Part shown: positions 22,182 through 34,877 of the stretch, one piece after another
How positions within the stretch are numbered: the stretch's first letter is position 1
Layout of the letters: every line of letters starts with the position of its first letter
Assembly: GCA_001792895.1 (NCBI GenBank)
Contig: MARA01000003.1
Coordinates: forward strand, 1,178,001-1,242,000
From: Lentinus brumalis
Lineage: Eukaryota > Basidiomycota > Agaricomycetes > Polyporales > Polyporaceae
Direction of reading: 5' to 3'
Length of the DNA: 64,000 nt
Notes under the pieces: generated by a model
Databases searched by the model: none
Told to the model about the DNA's origin: nothing
What the model saw: only the letters and a program-made list of their open reading frames with translations
Position numbers and translations under genes: made by a program

Positions 22182-23276
22182 ATGGCGTCCGACGCGCTTG
22201 TGCACGATCTGCCTACTTCGCGACCTTCTACCAGTGGACAGCATGGTGGCCCCCAGACCGGTGTGAAGAGGTCCTTCACGCATCTGGACGAAGGTCGCTA
22301 TGAGGACCCCAGGCAAGTTGTCGCGCCTTGTACGAGTCAATACATTCTCATGCCCAAACCAGCTACATGTGCCTGCCGTCCAACGACAACGATGCTTGGT
22401 ACTACCCATCGTATGGTTTCGAACCGAACGAAGAAGGGCTCCCGGCCCCACCTTTCAGGGGTAACTGGGGTATGAAGACGTTCAATGAGGCGAAGTGGGT
22501 GCGGAGAGGGAAGATGGCGGCGTGGGGACCGTGGTTGGAGGACTGGGAGGTGCGTTTATACGGTGCAAGGCGTATGGTACTGTACTAACAAGGGGTAGGC
22601 AGAGGACAGAGCGAGGAAGCGCGTCCGCCAGCTATTGCAACAGGAAGAAGAACAAGAGCCGCAACTTACCCTCCCGCACCTGCGCTCGCCCTCTCCGCCA
22701 CTCATGGCTCCCTATCCCCATCCAAACGCCCAGCATCTCTCCTACACCTCATTCGTGATGGACAAAGCAACCACCCACTCATTCCGTTCTCGCGTCTTCG
22801 ACGAGCTTGAGGATTCCACCAACACGCTCATCGAAGGCGAAACCACTCTGCGGAGGGCATTGGGGAGGCTGTGGCAAGTCATGAGCGAAGATCCAGACGA
22901 GGTCGGAGTCGGCACTTCCTTGGTCCCCAAGCGAGAAGACGAAGAAGGCGACGAGCATGATCCGGACAATCGCCTCGCTCGAGCACCGGATTTGACTCCA
23001 GTCGTCCACAAGTTGTTCCTGTCTCCCGACCAAGAGTCAATATTCGACAACATGCAGTTCTCGAGGGCAGATATGCAGCGCGAAACGTTAGAAAAGTCGC
23101 TTGCGACCCTACACGAACTGCAGGATGACGGACGCGAGTACGTGGAACGCTTGGAGGAGATTCGAGAGGGACTGGGGGACTCAAGGACACAGCGTGACGG
23201 TGTCTGGGAGTTGGTGCGGAAGAAGGCGATACAAGAGTTGCAGGAAGTCGCCTCAGCTGCCGCCGCCGTGTCATAG
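22182..23276 (+). CDS. Rxt2-like protein, possible Rpd3L corepressor subunit
   Basis: Three exons. Exon 1 (22182-22312) reads MASDALVHDLPTSRPSTSGQ and ends in HLDEGRYEDP. It joins to SYMCLPSNDNDAWYYPSYGF by a GC..AG intron (22313-22362). Next come PFRGNWGMKTFNEAKWVRRG and KMAAWGPWLEDWE, a 52-base-class intron, and AEDRARKRVRQLLQQEEEQE. The long last exon has a helix pair, FDELEDSTNTLIEGETTLRR with ALGRLWQVM, an acidic linker, and a C-terminal coiled coil ending VASAAAAVS. The RGN..A.WVRRGK block and the later helix resemble the N-terminal domain of fungal Rxt2, a member of the large Rpd3 histone deacetylase complex; I judge this only by pattern. It has no signal peptide or membrane segment. 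Confidence 0.6.
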
Positions 23277-23586
23277 CTGTGTGAGTTGTACCATCTATTG
23301 TCGTACTTGGTGCGGTGAGGCCACTGCAGTCGCGAGTCGCCCTTGTTTGTTGGAGATCGTCGCGATGGTGAGCCAAGAGCCATGTCGTTGTACTTAGTTC
23401 AGATCCAGTGTTGTCCGGCGCAGACCAGGACATAGCGAGTCGCGACCGTCAAGTGGTGCCGCTTCCGTCCTGCGCCACCAAGCGAGGCGCGCGCCACAGT
23501 CGTGCGCCCCTGTATATAGACCGTGACGCAGACTCCGTTGCTCGCTCACCGATTTGTCCTGCTTCTCTTCGTTCTGCATACACGCT
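23277..23586. other. Promoter region of the first Blm10 gene
   Basis: 310 bases with the 3' end of the Rxt2-like gene and a TATATA at 23513-23518. I see no gene. Confidence 0.45.
23513..23518 (+). promoter_or_regulatory. TATA box candidate for the first Blm10 gene
   Basis: TATATA 74 bases before the ATG at 23587. The second Blm10 copy has the same hexamer 63 bases before its ATG. Confidence 0.5.
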
Positions 23587-26500
23587 ATGAACATACCCGA
23601 CATCTCTAACCTGAGCATCGGGGACCCCGGGCCCCCGCTACCCCGCACTTCCCCGCACATCCCTGACGACATCATGCATGCGACGGATCGCTACACGACC
23701 AAGCTCAGAAACTACGCTCAGTCGATACCCTATTCCATAGAGCCGAACTCTAAGATGCAAGAGATGCTTGACTTCATTTTGCTGCGTGTGACGCAATGTG
23801 TGGAAGCAAAGGACTATGACCCAGGACTCCTCCAGTGGGACAGCATGCTGACTTAGTGAGTCGGGACTTCCTATGGCGTGGTCACCCGTGTGCTGACTGT
23901 CGCTGGTTCAATGAAGTTGGTGCATGCTCAAGTATCCCATTCCGAAGGAGAAGCGCATCGCCATTATCAAGATTTACTACCATGTCTGCTCAACTCCTGG
24001 AATGCCGAACCACGTCGTGGCGGCATGCTCGGACGGTTTGCAGGCCTTGTGTCGCTCCGAGAAGAAGCTCTCAGTAGAGGATTTGAGACTGCCTTGGATG
24101 CCCGTTTACAAGATCCTCAGCAAGGACCTCTTCCTCACGAGGCGCCAGTATGAAATCAGGCGAGTGTCATATGTGTTGGCGTCCTAGGATGCGCCAGCCA
24201 CTGATGGTGGTACACTGCGACATAGTCAAACATCCTGGTACATGGGGTATATTGCTGAGAACGTTCGCCGGTTCTTTCATCCGGGGGCGGTTGACGAGAT
24301 GCTATCCACCTTTTTGCCCCCTATGGATTGTACCAACCTGAATGTGAGTGCAAGGCAGGACTACATACCGTCGTGACGGCATTGACGGCTATTGACAGAG
24401 CATTCTCGCCTCACAATACTACATGGTGACGTTCTTGCCGCTCTCGCATCCTCAATCCTACCTCCCCATGCTCTTTCGATTGTGGGAGTCCATAAATTCC
24501 TACATGTTCGACGACCGCATGTTGCAATTCCTTGCGCGTCTTGTAGAGATGCACGTCGACCCCGCCGTAAGTGATCCTCAGAGAATACAAAACATTCCAG
24601 ACGACGCGCGCTCTGAGGGAGAAGAACGACCAAACTGGTCCAAGGAAGATCTCGAGACGAAGTGGAAGTGGTCGGGATTATTCTCCGACGTCGGAATATT
24701 TTCTGAAGCAGATTGGAGCTTCATCATGGCCAAGTGCATGGCGTCAATGGGTACGTCGGCTTTTTTGGATGCGTTGTCTCCACACTTACATCTCCATGTC
24801 TACTGCGTAGAAATACCGCTCGCTGACGCTGGCTCTTTGACCACTGGACCGAATGCGGATGGCCAGGCGACTTTCGAGATGAATCGACTACCCAAGCCTA
24901 ATTGGCGAATTTGTTAGTACTGTTTGCGATGTTCTGTACATGAAGCTAACGATCGAATAGCATCTTTGGCCCGTATCATCGTGTATTCAATGGCCCCCGA
25001 CGCCATGCCGAGCCCTGCATCGAATGCACCGACGCCGTTATTCTCACCCCTAGTATCCGGAGCGAGCACACCGTTGCCTCAGCACAACGGGGGCCTCGGC
25101 GACTATCTATCCGCACCGCTGGGCAAAGGCGGTCACCTGAAGGTCAGGACGTACCTGGCAGGGTGCAAGGCATTGGATGCCCTTGTCAAGCTGATCGCTT
25201 CTACCGAGAGTTTCTTCCATCCTACCAACTCCGGCAGTTGGACCAATGACGTAAGTCCGCCTTCGATTCATAGAAGTGACGAACGCTGATGTCGCATCCG
25301 CTTGTTCAGCTCAGCGCGTTCCTCAAGTACATCGTATACGACTTCAACAAGCGTGAGTCTCGCAGTCCTATATTTCAAGCATCGATGGCTCACTCCTTCA
25401 CAGGCTGGTACGAGGAGCAGCAGCCCAACTGCAAGACACCCACGGTGAGTCTAAGTTAGTATACATGATTCGTTCAATTGACCACGCCGTCACACAGCAT
25501 CGTCGCCTCACGCGAGAGATCAGACGGGAATTGGTCAAATCTCTGAGAACAGTTGCGCTCTTAGCTATGTTCTCTCAGGACAGCAGCACTGTGTCCAATA
25601 TTCAGAGTTGCTTGAAGTCGATGAGTATCATGGAGCCCGACTTGATCTTGCACCCGATTTTGGAACGCGCGGTGCCGGCCCTAGAAGCATTGGTTGAGGC
25701 GCGTTCAGTCAAGTCTTCCACTGAGCATAGATATTAATGTGATTGTGTAGACTCACCGCACAACTGCGGTTATCAAGGCGCTTGGCGCCGTCGCTCCGGC
25801 GATGGTCTGCCGTGACATCTATTATCAAGGTGCTAAACATCTGCTCCCAATCCTCGAGCTACTTCTTCCTGGAATTGACCTCGTACGTGTTACAATTCTC
25901 CATGTTTTCAATGTCGCCGTTCATCGCTTCGCCGTAACAGAACGATCCTCCGAAGACGGTACGCGTGTGAGCGCATACCGGCCCTCACCAAGCTTATGCA
26001 ATCTTGCGCAGTTCTGCACTACTTCCTTCATCTCAGAGATCGCCCAGTACATCAAGTTCGGCGAGCTGGCTGCCAACGTAGCCCCAGACATGAGGAACGG
26101 GCTTGACTTTGCAAAGATGCCTTCGCTTGACGGTCCTTCGCTCCAAATAGGGCTCCCCGAAGGGGTTGAGGCCGGATCCGATGCGCACTTGACCAGGGCA
26201 GAGGAAGACGCCGTCCTGGGCGATATGGCGGGTACTTTCGCGGACTGGGTCGCTGCATTTTTACGTCGCGTAATTCTCTTATTCGAGAACCTCCCCGAGG
26301 AGGGCCCGGATGGAGTTGCCGGGGGCGCGACTGAAGGTGAGTGTTAAGCAGTATCTTTGGTGACTGACTACTGCTGACCTATTTCTAGTACAACTAGTAG
26401 ACGCGGTCTCTGGCGCATTCAGTCAGATATGCGTGCATCTTTCCGAGCCATTGTACGACATGGTCCTCGGATTGGTCTTCGACTACGCGACGCAGAATGT

Positions 26501-29500
26501 CCGATCGAATGCTGTTCGCGCTATCCATCAACTGGTCGAATGTGTTGCCAATGCCAATCCTGCGAAGACACTGGATCGTTTTTTGCCTTTCTGCGACCGC
26601 AGCATCAGAACGGAACTCGAACACGGCGCCAGCTCTCTGAGGATTACGTCCTCACGCTCTACGCCGCTCCCATCCGATGCTACGCTACACTGGAGTAAGT
26701 TCTGCCGTCCATTATTCATCAGACATAAACTCACATGCGTGCAGACCTCGCGATTTTGAGGGGCGCTATGTACAAGTGAGTCAGAGTCTCAACTGTCGCT
26801 ATTGGTCTGACCATGTTGCCTCAGCGATGGCCGTGTGGTAAGGGAACTGTCTGTCACATCTGACATCCGCTGACTCCCCGCGTGAAGACATTGAAGTACC
26901 GCGACCAGCTCATTTCCATGTTCAAGGTTCTGCATGAGAAGACCTTCTCGAAACGCGGCTACTCTTCGAGCGGGAAGCTTCTGTCCAGCACGCTGCTGAC
27001 GCTGAGCCACACGTATCCGCTTGAGAATAAGTTCGTCAACCCGGAGGAGTGGAACTCACCAGGTTGGCCGCCAATCTTCACTTGACTTTTCACTGGTCGC
27101 TCAATCAGTTGTCTTCAGATTTCCAATCGAACCACCACAAGTACTGGGGCAAGCTGTACAAGCCCGAAGATGTCAAGGTACGTAGCTGATACGCCGAGTA
27201 GGATACGTTTCACTCACCGGTTCTACAGTTGACATGGCATGTCCCCGACGCGAAGGAAATAGACTTTGTACTGCAGATTTTCCGCGAATTCATCGAGCCC
27301 GTCCTCAATACCATGCACGGCCTACTCGAGCCAGGTCAGTGAAGAGTGTGATTGTCAGGACTCATATCTTATAAGCACCGACCGAGTAGGCGTTGTTCGG
27401 GACGCAGTATGGCGCAATGATTTTTGCAGGTGCGAGCTGTGCTCTGTGGAGATTCCCACTGTCCTCTAAGCCTTTGTGCAGGCATCTGAGCTTCGTCCGC
27501 AATGCGTTTGCTGGCATCCCGACGCTAGCGCGAGAAATCATCACACCGGAAGAACAGAAGGCCGCTCTTGAATCCAGCGACATTCTGTGAGCCATTGTCC
27601 ACTTTGGCTGCTGAGATGCGCGTCCTCATGCAATGGCCCAGCCACGAGATTCCCGAAATGATAGCGTGCGTGGAGCCGCTAAACTCCGGCTTCGCCCTCT
27701 CCGATCCAGAGGATCCTCGTCATCAGTACATCACTGGTTTGCGCCGGAAGTTCGGCGAATTCCTGCACAAGGCATCTGTTTCACTTCAACAACAGGGTGA
27801 AGAGAACACGGTCGACGCTGTGCATGGACTGGTGAGCCTCCTGCTACCACGTTGTGCCATAATTTGCTCTGAACCATGTTGCAGATCAGGTCCATTCGAA
27901 CGTATCTTCTGGAATATGGGGACAGCAGAGATAGGTACGCCTAATCAATGACTGCCTTTAGACTTCATGACTCCAGCTCTGTCCACTCTAGCTACTATCT
28001 GCAGTCTGATAGGTATCAGAGCGAAATCAACATCGCTCGTCACTACGCTGGACAGAAGGTTTGGCCGAGAGCGCTTTACGTCAGAAGAGCAAGGTATCAC
28101 GAATCATCTCAGATGCAGGATAGTGCGGATTCTGAGAAAACTATAGGCTTTATCACGCGGCGCGTCTTCGCTGGAATTCCATCGAACGGCGACGAGGGCC
28201 GTTGGAGGATAGTTTGGTTGATGATGTGACGCAGTGGTCAATGTGGAACTACAGAACCGGTGAGTGGATTCACAGTTCTGTATAGAGCCTGAACTCATGT
28301 CGCGTTTCAGTCAGAGAGTAGGTCACAGTCTCCCCATTACATGTGCTTTCATGCTTAGATGTGCTCAGGTCGAGCCAGGCGCTGCTCGAGAGCCTCTGCA
28401 ACGTCAGTACTTGTATATCAGTGCAATCTTCGAGTAGTTATGCTGACTTCGCGTATTAGAACTTCGATGGCTTTAGGCGACATTGTCTCCCAGCACTGTA
28501 CAAAGCTTTGGAACCTGGTACCGAAGATGATCGTATGAAGGGTGCCTTGTGGACGTTGAACCTGTCTGTCTTTGGTAAGTACCCTTGAGGTCTTGCTATA
28601 GAGCACATCTCACATCTAATACGCCGCAGCCAAGTATGCCAGTGGAGGTGAGCGATCTACCTTGAACGCCGCGACAGGTATCTGATGACTATCAGAGCCA
28701 ACACTTGCTACTGAGTTCGTCAAGAGACTGTTCGACTGCCAACACAACGAAAAGGTCTGTCTGTGCAGTACTGTCTAGCGTCTCGCATTCATACCGTATT
28801 TGTAGTCATCGATCCAGGATTGCGTGGCGTCGCTCTCGGAGACCTGTAAGACAACACAGTGCTGACTGGTCATTATCTGACGTTGCATTTCTGCAGGCCT
28901 CAGCAACTTCTCGGAGCCATCTCACGTGGTCTATCATGTCGACAACTCTGAGCTCGCAGCTGCCCTCAAGAATCTCAGGGATCTACTTTCAAAAAACCAT
29001 CTTGCGACTGATGAGGTGGTGGTGAAGTGCACACGACAGCGAATTGACCGTATTTCCGCTACAGACGAGGCTATCTCAAGAATGGTGGGTTTGGTCGATG
29101 CAACTCAGTCGCATGTCGTTGACCTGCTCTGTTTCCAGGCGGACATGGTGCTGAATATTGCCACTGATTCGCGCACCCACTGGAGATACGCAATCGTTGC
29201 GGTCAGGTGTCTCCGTACTCTGATCAGACGCGACGCGCCCCTAACTGGTGCTCATGTGGAGTATCTACTGGATAAAACCCACGATCCCAACGCCAGCATG
29301 GTGCGTCCTATGTTGCAGTGAGGAGAGAAGGTTGCTGACATTTCATTTAGCGATACGTGAGCACATATGTCAACTTTTCTGCATTATATCTGCCTCATTT
29401 TCTCTTCTATAAGTATGCTCAGAGAGGTATCATGAAAGTCTCGCGCTATGTCAAGTTGCGCTCGCTAGCCCATGGACCAGTGGACATCGCCTTAGAGCAG

Positions 29501-32199
29501 AATCACAACCCGTTGCGATGCAAAGTACCCGTCAAGGAACCGACGCGAGAATTCTCGGACCGTCTGTTAGGAGAGTACAGAATCCCCTTGGACTCTGAGC
29601 GGGCCCGCGAAGAACCGTGAGTATGCGCAAGGTACACTACTTTGTTTCACTGATTTGTTGTCAGCATGTTACGGGACAAGTTGGGATCTGGTTGGATCGC
29701 ATTGGGGAAGACAATCGACTCCTTCTTGGTGCCTCATCCGACGAAGTCCACTTTTCAGCCATGGGACGCAAGTAGCGATGAGCCTGTCTCAACCATTCGG
29801 TCCATCACCACGGCGTCTCCGTTCTGGGAGAAGTTGTCTGCGCACTATTCCGCTGAAAACCACTCCGACGTGGTCTTGCAGGATAATCTCTGCTTAGTGA
29901 AATCCATCTGTGAGTCTGACGAGCTATGCCGTCTGGGTCATTGTTCACCCGCCTGTGTAGTCCAGCTTCTGGATGACGAGCCTTGGGACGCACTGCGACC
30001 AACTCTGGAGGAGTTGTTGGCGAACAAGGACAAGAACAAGCAACGCGCGGCTGCTGAGTTCATAGCCGGCGTCATATCAGGTCCGTCCCCTCCAACAATC
30101 AGTCGACAGTCAATACTAAATGATTCACAGGCTCGAAGCACTGGCCTACGAATGCGCAGAAGAAGTTTTGGAATTGGTTCGCACCACATATAAAGGATAT
30201 CCTCACCCAGAAGAGCAATGACACACTTCCGGTCTGGGCTTCTTTCTTGGAGGCACGTGCACTTCTACACCTAGTGGGCATATGTACTCAAATTCTTGCG
30301 CAGCACGTCTTCTATAACAAGGATCCTCGTCGTCTTCAACCACTCGTGGACAGGATTGTTGAGGAATTCCAAAATGTTGACTTCCATGGAGAGTCCACAT
30401 TCGACATGATCCAAGTTCTGTATTTCTTCCGGGCGTTCTACGAGCAACTCGGCATGAAGTTCACGCCTTGGGTGGAGGACACACTCCAGAGGTGCTGGGC
30501 TGAACTCAAGTGCGAGCACGAAGATGTATGCGGTGAAGTCAGGCACCCCGGCATACATGGACTAACGTCGCATACGCAGGTCCTGGCATACTTCAGCGAG
30601 ATCTTCGCTTTCTGCGGGAAGATCATGGTATGAAGTATCCCCATGCTCTATGTCAGCGGTGCTGATGGTGTAACAGTGGCGCCCTAATCTTTCATTGCTG
30701 ACTCCCGAGACGCTTGTGAGGGAATGCAGGACCGTACCGGCCGTCGGCGACGTTATGGGCATCCGCGGGATCTTCCACGAGGACCGTGTCATGGAATTGG
30801 TTCAGCAGTTCCCACAGTGGCGCAAAGAACGACTGCCAGGAGTTCGTGCATTCCAGTCGACCTATGACAGGTGCGTGTCGTACTCTTTGCACTATCCCGC
30901 GTCTCACGTCGCAAAATCTGGTTCAGAGTCGGCCTACTGGTGTGCAAATGGCTCTTCCAGTTGGTACACGACACAAACGCTGTTTCGGCGTTCGACTGTA
31001 TCCTGCCGCTCATGGTATCGTTTTCACGCAATGCATAACATCTCTTCACTGACCGTTCGTCATAGCCGGAGCTGATACGCTTCACGGAAGGTGAGCTTCT
31101 ATGTCGCCCAGAGTTTTAGTCGATGATACTCAAGTTGCTACAGTCAACGACAATGACGATTTGGCGGACCGTTCTAAGCTCCTCATGGTCCGGATGTGCG
31201 GGGTCATCATTCCTCGTCAGTTCATCAATCCCTTTTTGGACGAACTCTTCACCGCCATCCAAACGTTCCCGGTGAGTACTCGTATGAAGAGTTCGTTAGA
31301 TGCTAGATAAATCATTGACATGTCACGTCAGTCATGGAAGGTCCGGCTGAAGATCTTGCCCTTGGTGCAAGGTGCGTCTTCGCATTGCCTTGTAAGAACG
31401 ATCGTGTCAATGATTCCTCGTATTCAGTCTTCTACTTCCGTCAGTCCTACCTCATCAGTGATGTGAAGATGGTCGAGATGGTCGAAGTGAGTATCACCTT
31501 TCTGCATAAGTGACCGATGACACGGACATCTTGTAGGTGATATGTAGGTGCCTAGACGATGAAATCGTCGAAGTCCGGGAGATGGCGGCGACGTGAGCAG
31601 TGCAAGTGATCCAAGGTCGTGGCCCAACTACTCACCATAGCTTTCTAGGACTCTTTCGGGTATTCTGCGTCTTTCTCCGCGCAGAAGCGTCATTGCGTTG
31701 CGAGTCGGTAGTCCCCCTTTTCCATTTACGCCGCACACTCAGAGTCTCGGATAGGATCGATTTGTTCGATTGATCAAGAATAGCAAGCTCCCGACAGACC
31801 GGAAGTCGCCCACGTACAGCGCTGCTATCCGTCAGCTCCATGCGGCAATTCTTGGGGTCTGCGCTTTGGTCGAGAGCTACCCGTATACCATCGAACGCTG
31901 GATGCCAGATTTGTTGACCAACGTCCTCGCGGAACACACATACGATCCGGTAAGTCTGGCTGCAGGTTGATGTTTCCCAGAGTTGATTGATGTTTTCCAG
32001 ATTCCGATATCGACCACCGTGAGGAAATGCGCTAGCACGTTCAGAAAGACACACCAAGATACATGGCACGAAGACTCCAAGAAGTTCACAGAGGACCAAC
32101 TCGCCGCCTTGTCCACACTGCTATCCGGATCCTCATATTGTATGCGTCTGCGCCTATGAGGCAGCATTCCCAACTGACTTGTGAATTACAGATGCTTAA
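23587..32199 (+). CDS. BLM10: Proteasome activator Blm10/PA200, copy 1
   Basis: Giant HEAT-repeat protein that caps the 20S proteasome and opens its gate. The gene has some 35 short exons, and I could follow the frame through most of it without meeting a stop. Landmarks: MNIPDISNLSIGDPGP at the start; YPIPKEKRIAIIKIYYHVCS; FFHPGAVDEMLSTFLPPMD; MVTFLPLSHPQSYLPMLFRL; LARIIVYSMAPDAMPSPAS; ADWVAAFLRRVILLFENLPE; SNAVRAIHQLVE; PEEWNSPDFQSNHHKYWGKL; YAGQKVWPRALYVRRARY; GALWTLNLSVFAKY; RQSYLISDVKMVEMVEVICR; VCALVESYPYTIERWMPDLL. The last intron splits a Tyr codon, and an 8-base final exon completes SSYYA-stop. The Tyr-Tyr-Ala end matches yeast Blm10, which inserts it into the 20S alpha ring. A 66-base GC..AG intron at 24160-24225 is likely. 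Identity to copy 2 is about half in the blocks I aligned by eye. Confidence 0.92.
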
Positions 32200-32422
32200 T
32201 GTATCGACCGGCTATCGTCATCTACTCGGACAGGATTTTGTACTAATGACCTAACTCTCCAATGGGCTCGTAATACCGCTGTAATCTGTATATTTTGTTC
32301 GAAGTCGCGACGCTTTCCAAACATCTTCATGCAATGGTTTTGTGAGCCCGCAGGAGGATATATCCAATTGGTCATTAGGTAGAGATACAACTAACAGGAA
32401 GGGATCAACCCAGTGCGTAGGA

Positions 32423-33410
32423 TCAAACTTGCAAATGGGGTATCGAAGCATCAGGGGCGGGAGGTGCTGCGCGCGCGGTACCCGGAGTAGGCGGAAGCAA
32501 CGCGTCTCCTCGCTCCGGGTCGATCACGCCTAGTCCAGCGTCGGTGGTCTCAATCCCGTCTGCAGTTCCTCTCCGTGCTCCGGCATCGGGAACCAAGTCG
32601 ATGGGTCTAGTGTTTGCACCTGAGCGTATGCGATTGTTTGAGGTCTCTTCCCTGCATTTCAAAATGCACATGAGGAGCAAGGCGAGGGCGAAGCAATAGC
32701 GGGCACTGAGAAAGTCGCACCAGAGTGATTTAAAGGATGTACTCACCGAATCTCTGCTATCAAGTCATCAATATCATACCAGGCGACCGCGCTATAGGCG
32801 ACGCCTCTCCACCACCCCATGCGATCCGCAGGCAGAATATAAGCATGCGCGTGGAGATGGTCGGTGACGGGAATCTTGTTATCTTTCCATGGCGGAGTGA
32901 TGAATCCTATCCGGAAGGTCTCGCGCGAAGGGTCGGTCAGGGGCGCCTGCGACTGCATGCCAGAGAGTGGGGAGGCTAGGGGGGAGGACGGGGACTGAAG
33001 GAGAGACTGGAGGAGGCGCTGGGCGATGTCGCGAAGAGACACGAGGAGAGGGAGGTCGCTCGATGACTGCGGATGGGTGTCAGAGTCAGGACGTCTGGCA
33101 AGCGAACGCTATTGACGGGTCACGACGCTCACAAGGGTATATAGTGAAGGAACGTGAAGGCTGCAAGAGTGCGTGAGCATAGGGAAACGTCGGTGGTGAG
33201 GGGAACGCACTTGAAGACTACGACGATGTGGCCCTTGCTGGAGACGGGGTTCACGGTCTCGCGGTACACGGTAAAGTTGTCGTCTCTCCAGAGGACTTCG
33301 TGCTGTTTCGAAGCAAGACCGGATGGCGAGGCGGGGGCGCCGACGGCAGCAGCGGTCGCGGCGGAGACGATGCCACACATCGGACACCCGGGCTTCGGAG
33401 CAAATGCCAT
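32423..33410 (-). CDS. HIT-family nucleotide hydrolase or transferase
   Basis: Histidine-triad proteins act on nucleoside phosphates. Exon 1 (from 33410) reads MAFAPKPGCPMCGIVSAATA and then VLWRDDNFTVYRETVNPVSS with KGHIVVVF. A small exon gives NLHVPSLYTL, and the next SSSDLPLLVSLRDIAQRLLQ. Then FRIGFITPPWKDNKIPVTDH leads into LHAHAYILPADRMGWWRG, the His-x-His-x-His triad; the central histidine is the nucleophile of the family. The last exon is a Pro/Ala-rich tail of about 100 residues ending PDASIPHLQV. The Cys pair near the start, CPMC, may bind zinc as in some HINT proteins. All exon joins keep frame. It is divergent from TRAX across a 407-base promoter. Substrate unknown. Confidence 0.85.
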
Positions 33411-33817
33411 GCTGGCGGGATGGCAGGGCGTAGAGCGAGATGCGACAAGACAGAGAGGACAGAGAGGCGTGCGACAGGTTAAGTTTCGGACTCGGAGAGC
33501 GGTGACAACGAGCGGCAGCCCCCGCCAATTGGCCCGGCAACAACGCGCGCTGCCACAGTGCCGCGCGCAGGTGGCGATGCACTTCAGCGTGTTCTGCCTC
33601 CCTGAGCTGGGATTCCTCTCCTCTCACCCGCTTCCAGGCTGCAGTCTGTCTTAGCCACGCCTGGCTCAGTGCCCGTGCTGTTCTTGCATCCGTGCGCTCT
33701 TGAACAACGGCTACCCCTGGCCGAAGGCAGGCATCAGCAACTGATATACAGATTTGGATTTACGTCGCCACGCACGCACGCCGCCAAGGCAAATTGCTAC
33801 ACTCGAGAGCAAATACC
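33411..33817. other. Divergent promoter between the HIT gene and TRAX
   Basis: 407 bases between starts facing apart, with GC-rich DNA near the HIT side. No TATA box or gene recognised. Confidence 0.45.
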
Positions 33818-34877
33818 ATGACTTCGACGCGCGTTCTCGACTCCAGAGACTCCGTCCTGCCTGTGTTTGAACAGTTCAGGGAGGAACTCGATGACCACAA
33901 CGATCGGAGGGAGCGTCTCATCAAGGTCCGTAGGTCTTGACTCTTGTTCCAAGTTCGGTGTACGTGCCTGACGCTCGCCATAGTCCAGTCGCGATGTCAC
34001 GAATCTCTCCAAAAAGGTCATCTTCCTCCTCCACCGCATCGTAACAGACGATGCGGCAGAGTCCGACGACAACATCGGCCGCCATGCTGCAGCGCGCGCC
34101 AAGGGCAAATTTAGAGAAATCCAGTCCCTCTTCGCAGGGATGCGTCCTGAACTTACAGGAGAGCGGTTCTCGCGCTATCAGAGGAACGTTTCGCCTGGTC
34201 TGCAGGAGTACATTGAGGCCCTGAGCTTCGCCCACTACCTTGAGCACAAGTCGTTGATCTCCTACGATCAAGTACAACAATCGCTGTGCGATGACGAAGG
34301 AAATGCAGTCAGTCTTTTCGTCGTCACATCACTGGTGCCTTGGAAAGCTGACCGTGGTGAACATGAGCAGTATTTCCCTCTGACGTTGGAAGACTACCTT
34401 CTTGGGCTCTCAGACTTAACCGGCGAGCTCATGCGTTTCGCCATAGCCTCGATTTCACGTCGCGGTGGCCGTCAGAAGGCCAGCGACGTCTGCAGCTTTG
34501 TCCGCAATTGTAAAGCCGGTCAGTCTTTCCGCAATCATTCAGAGAAGAGGGCACTCACTAGCGATGTTGCCGCAGATTTCGAACGGTTGACTCCCCACTT
34601 CAGAGAGCTGCGCAAGAAGCAGCACGTCACTGCGCAGTCACTGGAGAAGATCGAAGACGGTCAGTCATAGTATCAACCATTTCACAAAAATAACTCACTG
34701 TCGGACTAAGCTGCTTATGCGGTTGCCGTTCGAACATCCGAATACGATTTGCCTCCGGAGATGTTGGATGATCTCGTGGCGCAGACGGTCTCTCATGCCA
34801 CAGATCATAGTAGTTTCGGCGATGAGCCGAGACGGAAGAGGGCGCGAGATGCCGATATTGACGATGATTTCAATTGA
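33818..34877 (+). CDS. TSNAX: Translin-associated factor X (TRAX)
   Basis: TRAX pairs with translin in the C3PO ribonuclease, which degrades small RNA and processed tRNA fragments; TRAX holds the catalytic acidic residues. Exon 1 (33818 on) reads MTSTRVLDSRDSVLPVFEQF and then EELDDHNDRRERLIK. After an intron come SSRDVTNLSKKVIFLLHRIV, GLQEYIEALSFAHYLEHKSL and ISYDQVQQSL. Further exons give YFPLTLEDYLLGLSDLTGEL with MRFAIASISRRG, and later QSLEKIEDAAYAVAVRTSEY with DLPPEMLDDLVAQ. The LTGELMR block and the SLEKIEDAAYA end separate TRAX from translin itself. The tail is a basic patch, EPRRKRARDA, that could be a nuclear signal, ending DDDFN. Four introns. No translin partner is seen in this window. 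Confidence 0.9.

Noticed and set aside
22742..23383. 213-codon minus-strand frame
   Set aside because: Exact shadow of the last exon of the Rxt2-like gene.
23587..32199. Idea that Blm10 copy 1 is a pseudogene because its open frames are so broken up
   Set aside because: Splicing the short introns restores one frame across the blocks I followed, including the YYA end. The breaks are introns, not decay.
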